From Elephas maximus indicus (taxonomy: Eukaryota > Chordata > Mammalia > Proboscidea > Elephantidae): 64,000 bases of DNA. The notes below the pieces were generated by a model. It was not told the origin of the DNA, made no database searches, and saw nothing but the letters and a program-made list of their open reading frames with translations. Shown here piece by piece: positions 1 through 12,829 of the stretch. How positions within the stretch are numbered: the first letter of the stretch is position 1; each line of letters begins with the position of its first letter. The position numbers were made by a program, and so were the translations under genes. Location: the NCBI RefSeq assembly GCF_024166365.1, contig NC_064820.1:146278001-146342000 (forward strand). Reading direction: 5' to 3'.

Positions 1-1440
1 ATTGAAATATACATGTCTCAGGCATAAAGGAATCTAAAGTCCATAACCAGTGGCCAGGAGCCTATCTATGGAAGATAGCACCTATGACAATTAGTTTTAA
101 ATTGCTGAATGATCTCTCAGCCAGCTATGGAAACTGTAATGGCCAATAGAAGCTGCTCATGTGCACCCCTCCTCAAGCAGCTCCCGGGGCATGCGCCCTA
201 CCTGCCATACCTTAATTACACCTCTGCCAGTGGCACCCCTAGTTCCTCAACCAGCCAGCAGCACATCCTTAAAGTGTGTGAGATTTGGGGAAAAAAAAGG
301 GCCCTAGATCCAGGTGCTCCTTTTTTACTTTCCAAAAGGCATGGTTTCGGTGAAAGTGCTCCTTTAAACTTTTAGGCATCAGGCTCTTTCTTCATCTATA
401 AAACAAGGCGATTGAACTATGTGACTTCTAAAATTCCTTCCTTCCCTAAAATCATCCTCAGGATGTGTCATTTAAACCACTGTGCTTTCTCAGTTCTAAT
501 CAAGAAAGCTTGTGATTGGTGCCTGAAAATCTATACAACAGCACCATCTAGCAGACAAAAGATAGTAATACTAGGGACATATACAGATTTGTGAAGCGAA
601 GTAAAATTTCACAAGAGGGCAATTATGCATAACTTTCTGGGTAGTATTTCTTAATCTTTTGTAGTTTGTGGCCCCTTTAGAGAATCTAATGAAAGTTATG
701 GACCCTCCCACTTCCACTCCCACTGCTAAACATGCAGAAGACCACCAAAATTCTGCATACAATTTCACAGAACATGTAGTCCTCCACGCCCCTCCTCAAT
801 CATATTGAGGTTCAAGAGCCTCCACTGCCTTTTTTTCCTTTTTTTTTTTCTTATCAAAACCCTTTCTATACGGGATGAGGAGAACTCCATTGTATTAGGG
901 CTGGTGGGAAACAGGGTCCCCCCTTCACGGCAGAAGAGGCCAGATTCATCTGCTCCTATTCCCTGATAGGAATGGTACCTTCGTGGATGGTCATTTGCAC
1001 CCTCCAGACTTTGACTCTTGAGAGGGTGCAGCAATGATACAGGGGAGGATCAAATATTGTTGAAGAAAGGTGAAAGTTTAGCACTGGCTATGTCCAGTGG
1101 CAGCAAAGCCAGTGGTGAGGCACTGACCCATACTCTTCTTGGTTCTAATACCACCCACCCACATCCCTGACAATTTCCATATATGGTTCTCCAATCCTAT
1201 CAATTCTGTGAACTTCTAGGCATCCTTCCAATGAATCTCTTTACTTCTTAAGTCAGAACCTGTTATAATCAAGTAGCACCAAAGTTTTAGATTGTTAACT
1301 AACAAATTCTTATAGGTGTCCAGAACAGTAACTCTCATTCAGTGCAACACATTTTATCATTTGCTTGATAGCACATTAAAGCAAGGGACCAAAACAAATT
1401 AAATTTTCTAGACCCCACATCCTGTCTAAAGGTGATAAAA
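1..1440. other. No recognised gene; mostly unassigned sequence
   Basis: No convincing reading frame or splice-flanked exon was seen. The small open frames carry no recognisable motif. Part of the stretch around 650-720 resembles a very old interspersed repeat, but I cannot name the family. Confidence 0.5.
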
Positions 1441-1610
1441 GTATTTTTTTATTATAACTCTTCTTTTTATTGGTAAAAATACACACAGCAAAACATATAC
1501 CCATTCAACAATTTCTACACGTACATTTAAATGACGTTGGCTACATTCTTCACATTATGTCATCATTCTTGCTATCTTTACCCAGATTCTTTCACCATCA
1601 TTAACTTAGG
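1441..1610 (-). repeat. Old L1-like 3' fragment, antisense
   Basis: T-rich sequence followed by text resembling the reverse complement of an old L1M-type 3' end, where the sense strand would read as a block about matching a last codon region and AT-rich tail. It is diverged and the assignment is by eye only. Confidence 0.3.
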
Positions 1611-4594
1611 ACCTGACAGCCTACTTCTGAAACAACTTAGCCTGTGAAAACCTTATGAATAGCAGTGGAATATTCTCTGATATAGTGCCCAAAGATTAGC
1701 CCCTCAGGTTGGAAGTCCCTCAGGTTGGAAGGCACTGGGGAAGAGCTACCTCCCCAAAGTAGAGTCAACCTTAATGGCAGGGATGATGTGGCACAACTCA
1801 AAAATGAGATGAAACAGCTGCAAACATCCATTAATAATCAGAACGTGGAATGTACAAAGTATGGATCTAGGAAAATTGGATGTCATAAAAAACGAAATGG
1901 AATGCATAAACATTGATATCCTAGGCATTAGTTAGCTGAAATGGATTGGTACTGGTCATTTTGAATAGGACAATCATATGGTCTACGATGACAGGAATGA
2001 TAACTTGAAGAAGAATGACATTGCATTCATTCTCAAAAAGAACATTTCAAGATCTATCCTGAAGTACAAGAGTGTCAGTGATAGGATAATATCCATACTC
2101 CTACAAGGAAGACCTAGTAATACAACTATTATTCAAATTTACGCACCAACCACTAAGGCCAAAGTTGAAGAAATTGAATATTTTTACCAACTTCTGCACT
2201 CTGAAACTGACTGAACATGCAATCAGGATGTATTGATAATTACTGGTGATTGGAATTCAAAAGTTGGAAACAAAGATTAAGGATCAGTAGTTGGAAAATA
2301 AGGCCTCAATGATAGAAACAATGCTGGAGACCACATGATAGAATTTTGCAAGACCAACAACTTCTTCATTGCAAATACCTTTTTCAATGACATAAATGGC
2401 AACTGTACACATGGACTTTGCCAGATGGAACACACAGGAATCAAATAGATACATCTGTGGAAAGAGACAACAGGAAAGCTCAATATCATCAGTTAGAACA
2501 AGGTAAGGGCCAACTGTGGAGCAGACCATCAATTGCTCAAATGCAAGTTTAAGTTGAAACTGAAGAAAACTAGAATAAGCCCATGAGAGCTGAAGTATGA
2601 CTTTGAGTATATCCCACCTGAATTTAGAGACCATCTCAAGAATAGATTTGATGCATTGAACACTAATGAGGGAAGACCAGATGAGTTGTGGAATGACATC
2701 AAGGATATCATACATGAAGAAAGCAAGAGGTCATTAAAAAGACAGTAAAGAAAGAAAAGACCAAAATGGATGTCAGAAGAGACTCTAAAACTTGCTCTTG
2801 AACATCAAGCAGCTAGAGCAAAAGGAAGAAATAATGAAGTAAAAGGGCTGAATAGATGATTTCAAAGGGCGGCTTGAGAAGACAAAGTATTATAACAACA
2901 TGTGCAAAGACCTGGAGATAGGGAACCAAAAGGGAGGAACATGCTCAGCATTTCTCAAGCTGAAAGAACTAAAGAAAAAATTCAAGCCTTGACTTGCACT
3001 GGTGAAGGATTCTAGGGGAAAATATTAAACAAAGCAGGAAGCATCAAAAAAAAGATGGACAGAATACACAGACTCACTAAACCAAAAAGAATTGGTTGAC
3101 GTTCAACCATTTCAGAAGGTAGCATATGATCAGGAACCAATGGTACTGAAGGAACAAGTCCAAACTGCCCTGAAGGCATTGGCAAAAACAAGGCTCCAGG
3201 AATTGACGGAATACCAATTGAGATGTTTCAACAAATGGATGCAGCATTGTAAGTGCTCACTCACCTATACCATGAAATTTGGAAGACAGCTACCTGGCTA
3301 ACTGACTGGAAGAGATCGATTATTTATGCCTATTCCCAAGAAAGGTGATTCAACCAAATGCAGAAATTATCAAACAGTATCATTAACATCACAGGCAATC
3401 AAATTTTGCTGAAGATCATTCAAAAGCGGTTGCAGCAGTATATCGACAGGGAACAGCCAGAAATTCAAGTCAGATTCAGAAGAGGATATGGAACAAGAGA
3501 TATCATTGCTGATGTCAGATGGCTCTTGGCTGAAAGCAGAGCATATCAGAAAGGTGTTTACCTGGGTTTTATTGACTATGCAAAGGCATTGGACTGTGTG
3601 GATCATAACAATTTACAGATAACATTGCAAAGAATGAGAATTCCAGAACACTTAAATGTGTTCATGAGGAACCTGTACATAGATCAAGAGGCAGTTGTTT
3701 GAACAGAACAAGGGGATACTGGGTGCTTTAAAGTCAGGAAAGGTGTGCGTTGTATCCTTTCACCATACCTATTCAATCTGTATCTGAGCAAATAATTTGA
3801 GAAACTGGACTATATGAAGAACGGGGCTTCAGGATTGGAGGAAGACTCTTTAATAACCTGCATTATGCAGATGGAATAACCTTGCTTGCTGAAAGTGAAG
3901 AAGGCTTGGAGCGCTTACTGAAAAATCTTCACAACTGGACCAAAAGCCACATCATGATAAACAGAGAAAAGGTTGAAGTTGTCAAGGATTTCATTGTACT
4001 TGGATCCACGATCAACACCCATGGACACAGCAGCATTGGGCAAAGTGGCTGCAAAAGACCTCTTTAAAGTGTTGAAAAGCAAAGATGTCACCTTGAAGAC
4101 TAAGGTGTGCCTGACTCAAGCCATGTTGCTTTCGATCACCTCATATGCATGCAAAAGCTGGACGATGAATAAGGAAGACCAACGAACTGACACCTTTGGA
4201 TTGTGGTGTTGGTGAAGAATATGGAACATGGACTGCCAAAAGAATGAATGAATCTGTCTTGGAGGAAGTATAACCAGAATGCTCCTTAGAAGCAAGGAAG
4301 GCGAGACTACTTCTCACATATTTTGGACAAGTTATAATCATAATAATAACCATCACTAATAATAACAATAATTCTAGGGTTCGGTCCCTAGAAAAGGACA
4401 TCATACTTGGTAAAGTAGAGTCAGCAAAACAGAGGAAGACCCTCAAAGAGGTAGATTGACACAGAGGCTGTAATAATGGCCTCAAGTACAACAACAATCG
4501 TGAGGATGGCACAGGACCAGGCAGTGTTTTGTTCTGTTGTACATAGGGTCACTATGAGTCAGAACCAATTCAATTGCACCTAACAACAACAACT
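1611..4594 (+). repeat. RTE (BovB-like) LINE, copy A, 5'-truncated and degenerate
   Basis: Collinear with the better preserved copy at 24494-27662, from the region upstream of the endonuclease to the 3' tail of CAA units (about 4580-4593). Endonuclease-like text lies at 1850-2500 and reverse-transcriptase text at 3090-4200, where an FIDYAKA motif appears near 3570 in the 114-residue frame. The YADD-type box reads YADG near 3870, so the catalytic pair is lost. Stops and indels break the frame throughout. About 60 bases of AT-rich sequence near 4330-4378 interrupt the 3' part. This is a dead copy that inserted without its first few hundred bases. Confidence 0.85.
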
Positions 4595-4835
4595 TAGACT
4601 CACTGCCTCCTAAACTTCTCATCTATGTTTTAGAGTTACTGCTGTCAGTTTGATCTCATATAGATAACTCTTTAAACACAATGTTCAAGATGAATATTTT
4701 TTACTAATTTAGCTGAGTTGCTGTTTAATACAAAAATGACTTCAGGGGATAATTTCAGTTCAAGATTTAAAGATTTTCTCAAGGCAATAAGTTTGGCAAG
4801 TGCTCCAGTCTAAATGGGTCCAGTCAGTCTAGATT

Positions 4836-5278
4836 CCACAAGAATATGAAATTCCATTCCAGTTCCCTCCCTCCCCCCCTCACCCCGCTTTTGCTCAGGA
4901 TTCATCTATTGAGTCTTCGATCAAAATGTTCAGCAATGGTAGCTGGGCACCATCTAGCTATCCTGGTCTCATGACAAAGGAGGCAGTAGTTCATGTGCAC
5001 AGTTAAACCTGCAATCCAGTTCCTTTTCCAATTCCTGAGTCTTTTTCCTCTGCTGCTCCAGGCAAATAGAAACCACTTGTACCTTGGATGGCCTGTGGCA
5101 AGCTTTTAAGACCCCAGGCACTACTCACTGAACTAGGAGGTAGAACACAAACTTTAAAAACAATATTAGGCCAATTGACTGGACAGTCCCACAAAGCCAT
5201 GACCTTAATCCTTCAAACCAAGAGAACTAATCCCATAAGGTGTGTGGTTGTACTTAGTTACTATCAGCAACTGTAGCC
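4836..5278 (-). repeat. L1 3' UTR fragment, antisense
   Basis: The reverse complement matches the L1 3' UTR seen elsewhere in the window (14520-15142, 54140-54814), including the G-rich tract (here the C-rich run near 4866-4885) and the block before the tail. There is no coding content. The right edge abuts the poly(T) at 5279. Confidence 0.65.
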
Positions 5279-5857
5279 TTTTTTTTTTTTTTTTTTTTTT
5301 TGGGTCGTGGCTGTTGATAAGTTATATAACACAGCATTTGCCATTTTACCCTTTTTCTGTTGTATAACTTAGTGATATCATTACATCAGTCAAGTTGTGT
5401 ACCCAGTATCCTTATTTGATGCCAATTTTTCCATCACCATAGACATAAACTCACTACTTTCCAGAGAATGATTCCATCACTCCCTCCCCCATCCCACCCC
5501 ATGTAACCACTAATAATCGTTGGTCTCTGTATATTTACCTATTCTTGTCATTTCACATAAGTGAGATCATACAGTATTTGTTCTTTTGTGGTTGACTTAC
5601 TGCACTCAGCATAATATCTTTGAGATTCACCCATGTCGTAGCATGTATCTGGACTTCATGTCTTTTCATGGCTGAGTAGTATTCCATTATATGTATGTAC
5701 CACATTTCGTTTACCCATTTATCTGTTAATGGGCACTTAGGTTGTTTCCACCTGTTTTTTTACTGTGAATAATGCTGCATCTGTCTTTCATGTACCCACT
5801 TTTAGGTCCCTGGGGTATATACCTAGGACTAGAATTTCTGGGTCATATGATAGCTCT

Positions 5858-5992
5858 GGAGCCCTGGTGACACAGTGGTTAAGAGCTATGGCTGCTAACC
5901 AAAAGGTCGACAATCCTTGGAAACTCTATGGGGCAGTTCTACTCTGTCTTATAGGGTCACCATGAGTTGGAATAGATTCATTGGCAACTGGT
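5858..5992 (+). repeat. AfroSINE-type SINE
   Basis: It has a tRNA-like head with an A-box-like TGGTTAAGAGC and the conserved 3' half ending in the block about TATAGGGTCACCATGAGT. It is short for the family because the middle is deleted. The flanks show a weak repeat around ATGATAG, and the L1 host sequence resumes after it. Confidence 0.75.
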
Positions 5993-6191
5993 CGTTTGGG
6001 TTTATGATAGTTATTTTCCACAATGGTTGTACCATTTTACATTCCCACCAGCAATGGATAAGGGCTTCAACTCCCCACATCCTTACCAACATCTGTTATT
6101 TCTGTTGTTTTGACCATTGTCATTCCAGTAGGCGTGAGGTGGTATCTCATTGCAGTTTTCATTTGCATCTCTCTAATGGATAATGTGAAGA

Positions 6192-6282
6192 TTACAGCCT
6201 AGGAAACCCTATGTGGCAGTTCTACTCGGTCCTATAAGGTCACTGTGAGTCCAAATCAATTCAACAGCACACAACAATGGTT
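6192..6282 (+). repeat. AfroSINE 3' fragment
   Basis: Only the 3' half is present, starting near GGAAACCCTATGTGGCAG and ending in an ACAACAATGG tail. It is 5'-truncated and lies in the antisense L1. Confidence 0.6.
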
Positions 6283-6745
6283 AATGACAATGAGTGTCTT
6301 TCCATGTGGTTTTTGGTCACTTGAATATCCTCTTTCGCAAAGCATCTATTCATGCCCTTTGCCCATTTTTTGATTGGGTTGTCTTTTTCTGTTAAGTTAC
6401 AGAAGTTTTATATATTTTTAGGATGTTAAACCTTTATCAGATATATTATTCCTGAAGATTTTTTCCCAGACTATAGGCTCTCTTCTTACTCTTTTAATAA
6501 AGTCTTTTTATGAATATTAATGTTTGATTTTTATAAGGTCCTAATTATCTATTTTGCCTTTTGCTGCTCGTGCATTTGTTGTTGTATTTGATTATCCATC
6601 ATTAAAAAAAATACTAGAACTCATAGCTTTACCCCTATATTTTCTTCCAGAGACTTTATGGTTTTAGATTTAAAATTTAGGTCCTTGATCCATTTTGAAT
6701 TACTTTTTGTATATGATATGAGGTATAGATCTTGCTTCAAGAGTT

Positions 6746-7170
6746 ACACAGAACAGATCAGTGGCTGGAAGAAGTTAGGGGTAAAGGGAGAGTGTGACTA
6801 CAAAGGAATAGCATGAAGTTTTCTGAGAGTGGTGGAATTGTGTTCTGATTGTGGTGGAGTTTCTTTAAGCCTGTACGAAAAAAAAACCTTTGCTGTCGAT
6901 TCCAACACATACTGACACTAGAGGACACAGTAGAACTGCCCCATAGGTCTCCAAGGCTGTAAATCTTTACAGAAGCAGACTGCCACGTCTTTCTTCTGCA
7001 GACCCCTAGTGAGTTTGAACCACCAACCTTTTGGTTAGAATCCAAGTGCTTAACCACTGTGCCACCAGGGCTCCTGTACATGTGTTAAAATGCATAGAAC
7101 TGTACACCCCCAAAAAATCCATTTCACTCTATATTAACTTTTAAAGTTAAAAAAAAAAGCTTTACAATAA
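6746..7170 (+). repeat. Old L1M-like 3' end with SINE insertion
   Basis: The sequence has the usual old L1 3' profile: a region around 6750-6870, interrupted by a SINE, then a 3' end near 7078-7150 that mentions the initial start of the tail in a run of A. It is diverged, with no coding content. Confidence 0.45.
6882..7076 (-). repeat. AfroSINE-type SINE, minus strand
   Basis: The reverse complement begins with AGGAGCCCTGGTGGCACAG and has the A-box-like and B-box-like blocks, then the internal AAGATTTACAGCCTTGGAGA block and the RTE-like 3' end. An A-rich run at 6879-6888 is on the side of its flank. It is inserted in the old L1 3' end. Confidence 0.8.
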
Positions 7171-7559
7171 ATTTAACATTAAATGGTAACAACTAGTTGG
7201 CCAAGCAGATATCTTGTAAGAAGAATATTCTAAGCAGAGTGAATTGCGAAAGCAAGTCCCTGAGATTGGAGCATGCCTCGTATGTTCAAGGAATAGCGAG
7301 AAGGTGATCTAACAGATTTGTAAGATGTTAAGTTAGGTGTGACTCAGGAAACAGTAGCCAGGGAAGTCACTAAAAAATAACTAGGTTTATATACTCACAG
7401 TTCTCAGAGGGGTATATGGCACACTACACAGGGCCACATGGAGCACGATCTGATACAGGGCAACTGCAATGGGAAGAGTAAGAAAGAGAGTGAGGAACCG
7501 TGGGCTGCTGCCTTCTCTGGGGTTGAGTGGTTAACTGGGTTCATCTGTGGTTGGCCAGT
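7171..7559. other. Unassigned sequence
   Basis: No gene, RNA or repeat family could be named here. Confidence 0.3.
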
Positions 7560-8440
7560 AGTTTTTTAAAGTTCTTGACTGGGGGTAAATATCAGGAGTT
7601 CCCAAAAGGATTATCAAATGGGACCAAAAGTGTTCACCTCACTGAACCAGAGGGGTCCTGAAACTATGGCAAAGGACAAGGGCTTACTGTATGGATGAGT
7701 CCTAGAGGCTTGAGCTCAGAATATTGAAGCATCAAAACCAATTTAAATTGTTAATGCAGGAGGCTAATGAGGCTACAGTGGAATGAATACAGGAGAGTAC
7801 AGGTGAAAAGGTCAGAGATATAATGGGGGGCCAGATCAAATAAAGCATTTAGGCCATGGTAAGGACTTTGGGTTTTACTTTGAGTTAAAGAGGGAGCATC
7901 TGCAAAACCTGTAAAATGAGCTGACTTAATATTTTAAAAGGATCACTCTGACTTCTGTGTTAAAAATAGATCATAGGAGGAGGGTGTGGGAAGGAGTTAA
8001 AGTAGAAGGAAGGCCTGTTAAGCTATTTCAATAACCCAGGTGATAATGATGGTGGCTCAATACAGAGCAGTTGTGACAGATGTGAGAAATGGTTGGAGTC
8101 TAGCTATATTTTGAAGGCAGACTCAGAGAATTTGTTGATAGACTGGATTGACAGAAATAAAGAAGTCAAGGATGACTACAAGTTTTCTGGCCTAAACAAC
8201 TAAAATAATGAAACTGGCATCAATTGAAAAGAGGATGGCTTTAGGTAGAACAGGTTTTGGAGAAATCACAGTGGTTCAATTTTGTATACGCTGATTTTGA
8301 GATTTTTATTAGACATCCAAGTAGAGATTTCACATTTGGCTGGAAAGACCTAGGTACAGCCAGTAGCCTTGGGCATTTTGACTGCACTGTTTTGTCCTCT
8401 GGGTAGAAAGGGACTGTGGAGAGTTCATGAACAGGTCAGG
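7560..8440 (+). repeat. Ancient eutherian interspersed repeat, family not determined
   Basis: The text about 7790-8320 follows a widely dispersed mammalian repeat that I recognise by its order of phrases: GGCCATGGTAAGGACTTTGG, then AAAAGGATCACTCTG, then a block on a diverse TATTTTGAAGG. I cannot name it safely, and the outer limits are approximate. Confidence 0.4.
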
Positions 8441-8712
8441 GACATGTGTTCTGAGAAGCTCACTCAAGCTGGAATATGTGGTCACTTGTGAGTTCACTGT
8501 TCAAGTGTGATATTTTTGCCCTGGTGTCAATTCAAAAATGAAATTCATTTGACTTCTCATTCTTCAAGACTCTTTCTGACTCAGGGTACCTGATTTTAAA
8601 TCTTAAAGAGTGAGTCACTGAGGGCAAATGCTTAAATGAATGTCTTTTTTTTGAAGTACTCTACTCATTCCTTTGAGATTTTTCATTTCTTATTGTCTAT
8701 CTTTGCACTAAA

Positions 8713-8900
8713 GAGATCTGGTGGCACGGTGGTTAAGTGCTCGGCTGCTAACTGAAAGGTCAACAGTTTGAACCCACCAAACTGCTCCTTGGGAGAAAGA
8801 TGTGGCAGTCTTCCTTCATAAAGATTTACAGCCTTGGAAATCCTACAGGGCAATTCTACTCTATAGTGTGGCTATGAGTCAGGGGTTTTTGAGGTTTTTT
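8713..8900 (+). repeat. AfroSINE-type SINE
   Basis: A full-length longer form: tRNA-like head with A- and B-box-like blocks, a middle block GGAGAAAGATGTGGCAGTC plus AAGATTTACAGCCTTGG, and the 3' block shared with the RTE. The last bases are degenerate. Confidence 0.8.
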
Positions 8901-9381
8901 AAAAATTTTGCTCTAATTAGTAGAATGGGGTTGAGTTGCTCAGTGAATATAATGACATGTTACCATAATTCACAGTGCCCAGACTGAAAACAGAAGGTAG
9001 ATGGCTGTTGAAACTCAAAGGTGCTCAGGGAGTCAGAAAGAACAAACATGAACTGGACAGTGGGGAGTGGGAGTTACAGAAATTCACTGAAGAACGGCTT
9101 CAAACAAAGTATCATAAAATCTGAAAAACAACTGCAACTGACAAACTATTCTATGAAAATATGAAGGCAGTCCTTGATTTTAAAAGGTTTCTTCCTATTT
9201 TAAAGTCAAAGAGACACTGGAAATAGCAATGAACTCTGACATCAGCTCCAGTTGCAAACGGTAGTCTTTATGTGTGTATTATGAAATAAAAAGTACTGAT
9301 CTTCCCAATAACAAGTTGTCTCCCACCAGCCCTTTTCATTCCCCAAACAGAAATTATCATCAATAGAACTATTTTAAGGAT

Positions 9382-9575
9382 CCCTGGTGGGGCGATGGTT
9401 AGCAATCAGCTGCTACCCGAAAGGTCTTTGGTTTAAACCCACCAGGGGTTCTGGGGGAGAAAGACCTGGTGATCTGGTCCCTTAAAGATTATACCCTATG
9501 AAACTCTATGAGGCAGTTCTACTCTGTCCTACAGGGTAGTTATGAGTTGGTATTGACTCAACATAACAGTACTGT
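9382..9575 (+). repeat. AfroSINE-type SINE
   Basis: It starts at GATCCCTGGTGGGG and ends near ACTCAACATAACAGTA, with the longer middle block. The head is mutated in the A-box-like region. Confidence 0.8.
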
Positions 9576-9683
9576 TCTGGATTCCAAAGTTGTATATATC
9601 ACATGCGTATAATATTATTCTCACAGGGTATTTCCATTTCATTTCTCAAACTCACATAATCTTCAATTCATAGCTAATGAATA

Positions 9684-9856
9684 ACCAAAACCAAAAACCA
9701 AACCCACTGCCATCAAGTCGATCCCGGCTCATGGCAACCATATAGGACAGGGTAGAACTGTCCCCATAGAGTTTCCAAGGAGCACCTGGTGGATTCAAAC
9801 TGCCGACCTTTTGGTTAGCAGCTGTAGCACTTAACCACTACACCACCAGGGTTTCC
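9684..9856 (-). repeat. AfroSINE-type SINE with perfect 12-bp TSD
   Basis: The reverse complement reads head to 3' end without large gaps. It is flanked by a perfect 12-base direct repeat AGCTAATGAATA at 9672-9683 and 9857-9868. The A/C-rich start at 9684 is the tail of a minus-strand copy. The intact duplication suggests a fairly recent insertion. Confidence 0.9.
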
Positions 9857-9868
9857 AGCTAATGAATA

Positions 9869-10371
9869 TATATACATAATACATATTATCCTTCTCCAGA
9901 GAGCAAAGTACAATAGTTCAGTACTAGAACAAAGGGAATAAATTTCTGACAATGAATCCTTAGGCATCACGATCAACTAACTAAACAAGGAGATATCTGG
10001 AATTGGAAGCTTCCACTATCTCTTCATATTGCATTCATCTACCTTTTCTGAGTATTTTCTTGTATTTGATTCACAGCATCTGTGAGGAGGTATATTCAAT
10101 AAGATAAAAAATTGTATAGTATTTGGACAATCATGACAAAAATGCTATTATTCATAAAAATAGAACTTGACTACTTTTCTTTTTTGGTGCATTGATATTT
10201 AATTGATGTAAGAAATCAAGAATAGGAAAATAAACAAGAAATAAATTAAACCAAATGTTAGCTTCATTACCTGTTTGCTGTATGCAAAGAAATAATTTAA
10301 ATAATATATATAGTCATTCAAACAGCAAGGTTTGGAAGGGTGATGCAGTAAGAAATGGGGAACCCTATGCT
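9869..10371. other. Unassigned AT-rich sequence
   Basis: No gene or named repeat was seen. Confidence 0.3.
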
Positions 10372-10937
10372 TGTCTGTCAGTCATACTGTGGCACCTTGT
10401 ATGTTGCTGTGATGCTGGAAGTTATACCACCAGTATTTCAAATACCAGCAGGGTCACCCACACTGGACAGGTTTCAGTGGAGATTTCAGACTAATAGATA
10501 CTAGGAAGAAGGACTTGGTCATCTACTCTGGAAAAAATTAGCCAGTGAAAACCTTATGGATAGCAGTGGAACATTGTCTGCTATAGTGCTAGCCAGATGA
10601 TCCCCTTTGGTTGGAAGTCACTGGGGAAGAGCTGCCTCCTCAAAGTAGAGCTGACCTTAATGACGTGGACAGAGTAAAGCTTTTGGAACCTTCATTTGTT
10701 GATGTAGCACTAATCAAAATATCCATTAGTAATTAGAACTTGTAATGAACAAAATATGAATCAAGGAAATTTGGAATTTGTCAAAAGTGAAATGGGAGAT
10801 TTGAAGATCAATATTCTGGGCATTAGTGAGGTGAAATGGTCTGGTACTGGCCATTTTTAATTGGAAAATCATATGGCCTACTATGCCAGGAATGACAAAC
10901 TGAAGAGCAATGGCATTGCATTCATCAAAGACAACAC
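10372..10937 (+). repeat. RTE LINE copy C, 5' portion (continues at 23630)
   Basis: It begins with the RTE 5' end (TCTGTCAGTCATACTGTGG, compare 24498 and 50230) and runs into the start of the endonuclease region, stopping near 10937 where L1 3' UTR sequence takes over. The RTE resumes at 23630 at the next base of the consensus order, with similar AAAGACA/AAAGGACA text at both edges. It was therefore split by an L1 insertion. Confidence 0.8.
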
Positions 10938-11106
10938 ACAACATAGGGGAAGTCAGCACAATTTGACCAAAGCAAAGTCACAGAAGCTTCCTAGATACAT
11001 CCAAACACCTTGAGGGACTGCATTACTGGGACCGAGGGCTGGAGACCATGGTCTTAGGGAACATCTACATCAATTGGCATAATGTACTTCATAAAGAAAA
11101 TGTTCA
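10938..11106 (+). repeat. 5'-truncated L1 3' UTR, left half (continues at 22710)
   Basis: It matches 21815-21985 of the neighbouring L1 3' UTR. It breaks at 11106 inside AAAGAAAATGTTCA, which recurs at 22710-22723, where the same 3' UTR resumes. The intervening 11.6 kb is therefore a later insertion. Confidence 0.8.
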
Positions 11107-12130
11107 CTAAGTACAAGCACCTAACCTACCTTGTAGGATCAAAATAACCCTTCCCCCCTAGGAAGCACCCCTCTCCTCTTCACCACCGCCACCCCCAACT
11201 CTGCTCTGGTTCTTGTCCAGCTTCAGCAATTGCCATGCCCCCAGGCCAAAAATGGGACCCATGATGTGCCCCGAGACATTCTCCTGGCTTTGGAGAGGGC
11301 ACAAATTAACAAACAAATAATAAACAGGACAAAATAATCTGCCAGCTCCCTGAAGCCAGGACCTGGGGGTAGGCATAGCCCCCTTGACAAGGCACAGGCA
11401 TAAAGGGTGCATAGACTTTGAATGCCTTTCACCCCTGCCTAGACCTGTGTGGGCCCATTTCAACAGCTCAAGCCCTCATTAGCATAGTATAACAGGATAA
11501 ACACTTGAAGCCTATATTCAACTGCAACAGCTAAGAGGGAGTGGCAGATTCATGGCATTTGACACTGTCCTGCCCATTAAGCAGGGTCCTTACCTATCCA
11601 CATCAGTGGCCTGGGGACTGATGGTTCCACCCACTCCACTTAGCCACCCACAACAGGGGTCGGAGAATAAGTGGTTCACTCCAGTACTTACAGCCAACAG
11701 CATTGGGTGCCCAAAGTGTGCCTGCAAAATCTACCCATGTGCTCTAGGGAATAGGGATATGCCTTCCACCCAGGCACTCAGGGACAGCCATCAGCCCCCT
11801 ACCTTGCTCAGGACATAACCCCCTACACCAGCCAGATACCTGTGTCTGCTCCAATCACCCCTATGCAGCATTGCCCATCTAGGATTGTAGGCAAGAGCTT
11901 GTGCCACACATGTGGTGATCAACTACCTGGACGCGTGAGCTGAAACAATACAAGAAAAGTAAACAGGCTCCTGGGCTAACATACTTAGTAGCAGCTCTAA
12001 CCACCTAGTAACAGGATGTAAAAATTTCAAAAATACCAATAATCAAAGTAGCTCACATGACCAGCCTATTTAAAATAACAAAACAAAAACTAGGACAGAG
12101 TAAACAAGCATGAAATAAATAAATACAATA
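11107..12130 (+). promoter_or_regulatory. L1-I 5' UTR (ancestral internal promoter region)
   Basis: Non-coding and more GC-rich than the flanks. It lies between the insertion edge and the first ORF1 codons. By analogy with other mammalian L1s it would have held the internal promoter. It has no detectable similarity by eye to the 5' UTR of the inner element at 16843. Confidence 0.5.
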
Positions 12131-12183
12131 ACTCATTGATGGCTCAGAGACAAAAGTCAATATCAAATCACATAAAAAGGCAG

Positions 12184-12478
12184 ACCATAATGGCTTCAGC
12201 AAGCTACCAAACTAAAGAACCAAGAAACCTCCCGGAGGAAGATAAACTCTTGGAATTACTGGAGGTAACATTCAAAAGATTACTATACAAAGCTCTTCAA
12301 GAGATCAGGAAGGAGATCAGACAAAAGGCAAACCATGATGGCTTCAGCAAGCGACCAAACTAAACAACCAGGAAGCCTCCTGGAGGAAGATAAACTTTGG
12401 AATTACTGGAGGTACAATTCAAAAGATTATTAAACAAAGCTCTTCAAGAGATGAGGAAGGAGATCAGGCAAAAGGCAG
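12184..12478 (+). repeat. Two-unit tandem duplication (about 148 bp) inside L1 ORF1
   Basis: The units begin with ACCATAATGGCTTCAGC at 12184 and ACCATGATGGCTTCAGC at 12332 and stay aligned to 12478, with about a dozen substitutions and a 1-base deletion in the second. The second unit's frame is restored after that deletion. The segment encodes the coiled-coil part. Confidence 0.85.
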
Positions 12479-12829
12479 ACCATGCCAAGCAACACACAGA
12501 CAAAGAAACAGAGGAACTTAAGAAGGTTATACAAGAGCGAAATGACAAATTTAACAGGCTGCAAAAATCCATAGAGGGAGAGCAAATCGAAGTCTAAAAG
12601 ATTAACAATAATTTTTCAGAATTAGGACACTCAATAGAAAGTCATAGGAGCAGAAATGAGGAAATAGAAGTCAGAATTAGTGAGACTGAAGATAAAGCAC
12701 TTAACACACAATTTATTTGAGGAAATACCAGATAAAAGGAATTTTTTAAAAATGAAGAAACCCTAAGAATTGTACTGGACTCTATCAAGAGAAATAACCT
12801 ACAAGTGATTGGGGTACCAGAAAAGTGTC

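Larger units (their letters stand above)
5279..6745 (-). repeat. L1 3' part, antisense, with poly(T) at its left edge
   Basis: A run of about 22 T at 5279-5301 is the poly(A) tail of a minus-strand element. The text at 5540-6720 is the familiar antisense of L1 ORF2 C-terminus and 3' region, for example the stretch describing the end of ORF2 at 6350-6500. It is interrupted by a full SINE at about 5858-5992 and a SINE 3' piece at 6192-6282. No open frame survives. Confidence 0.7.
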
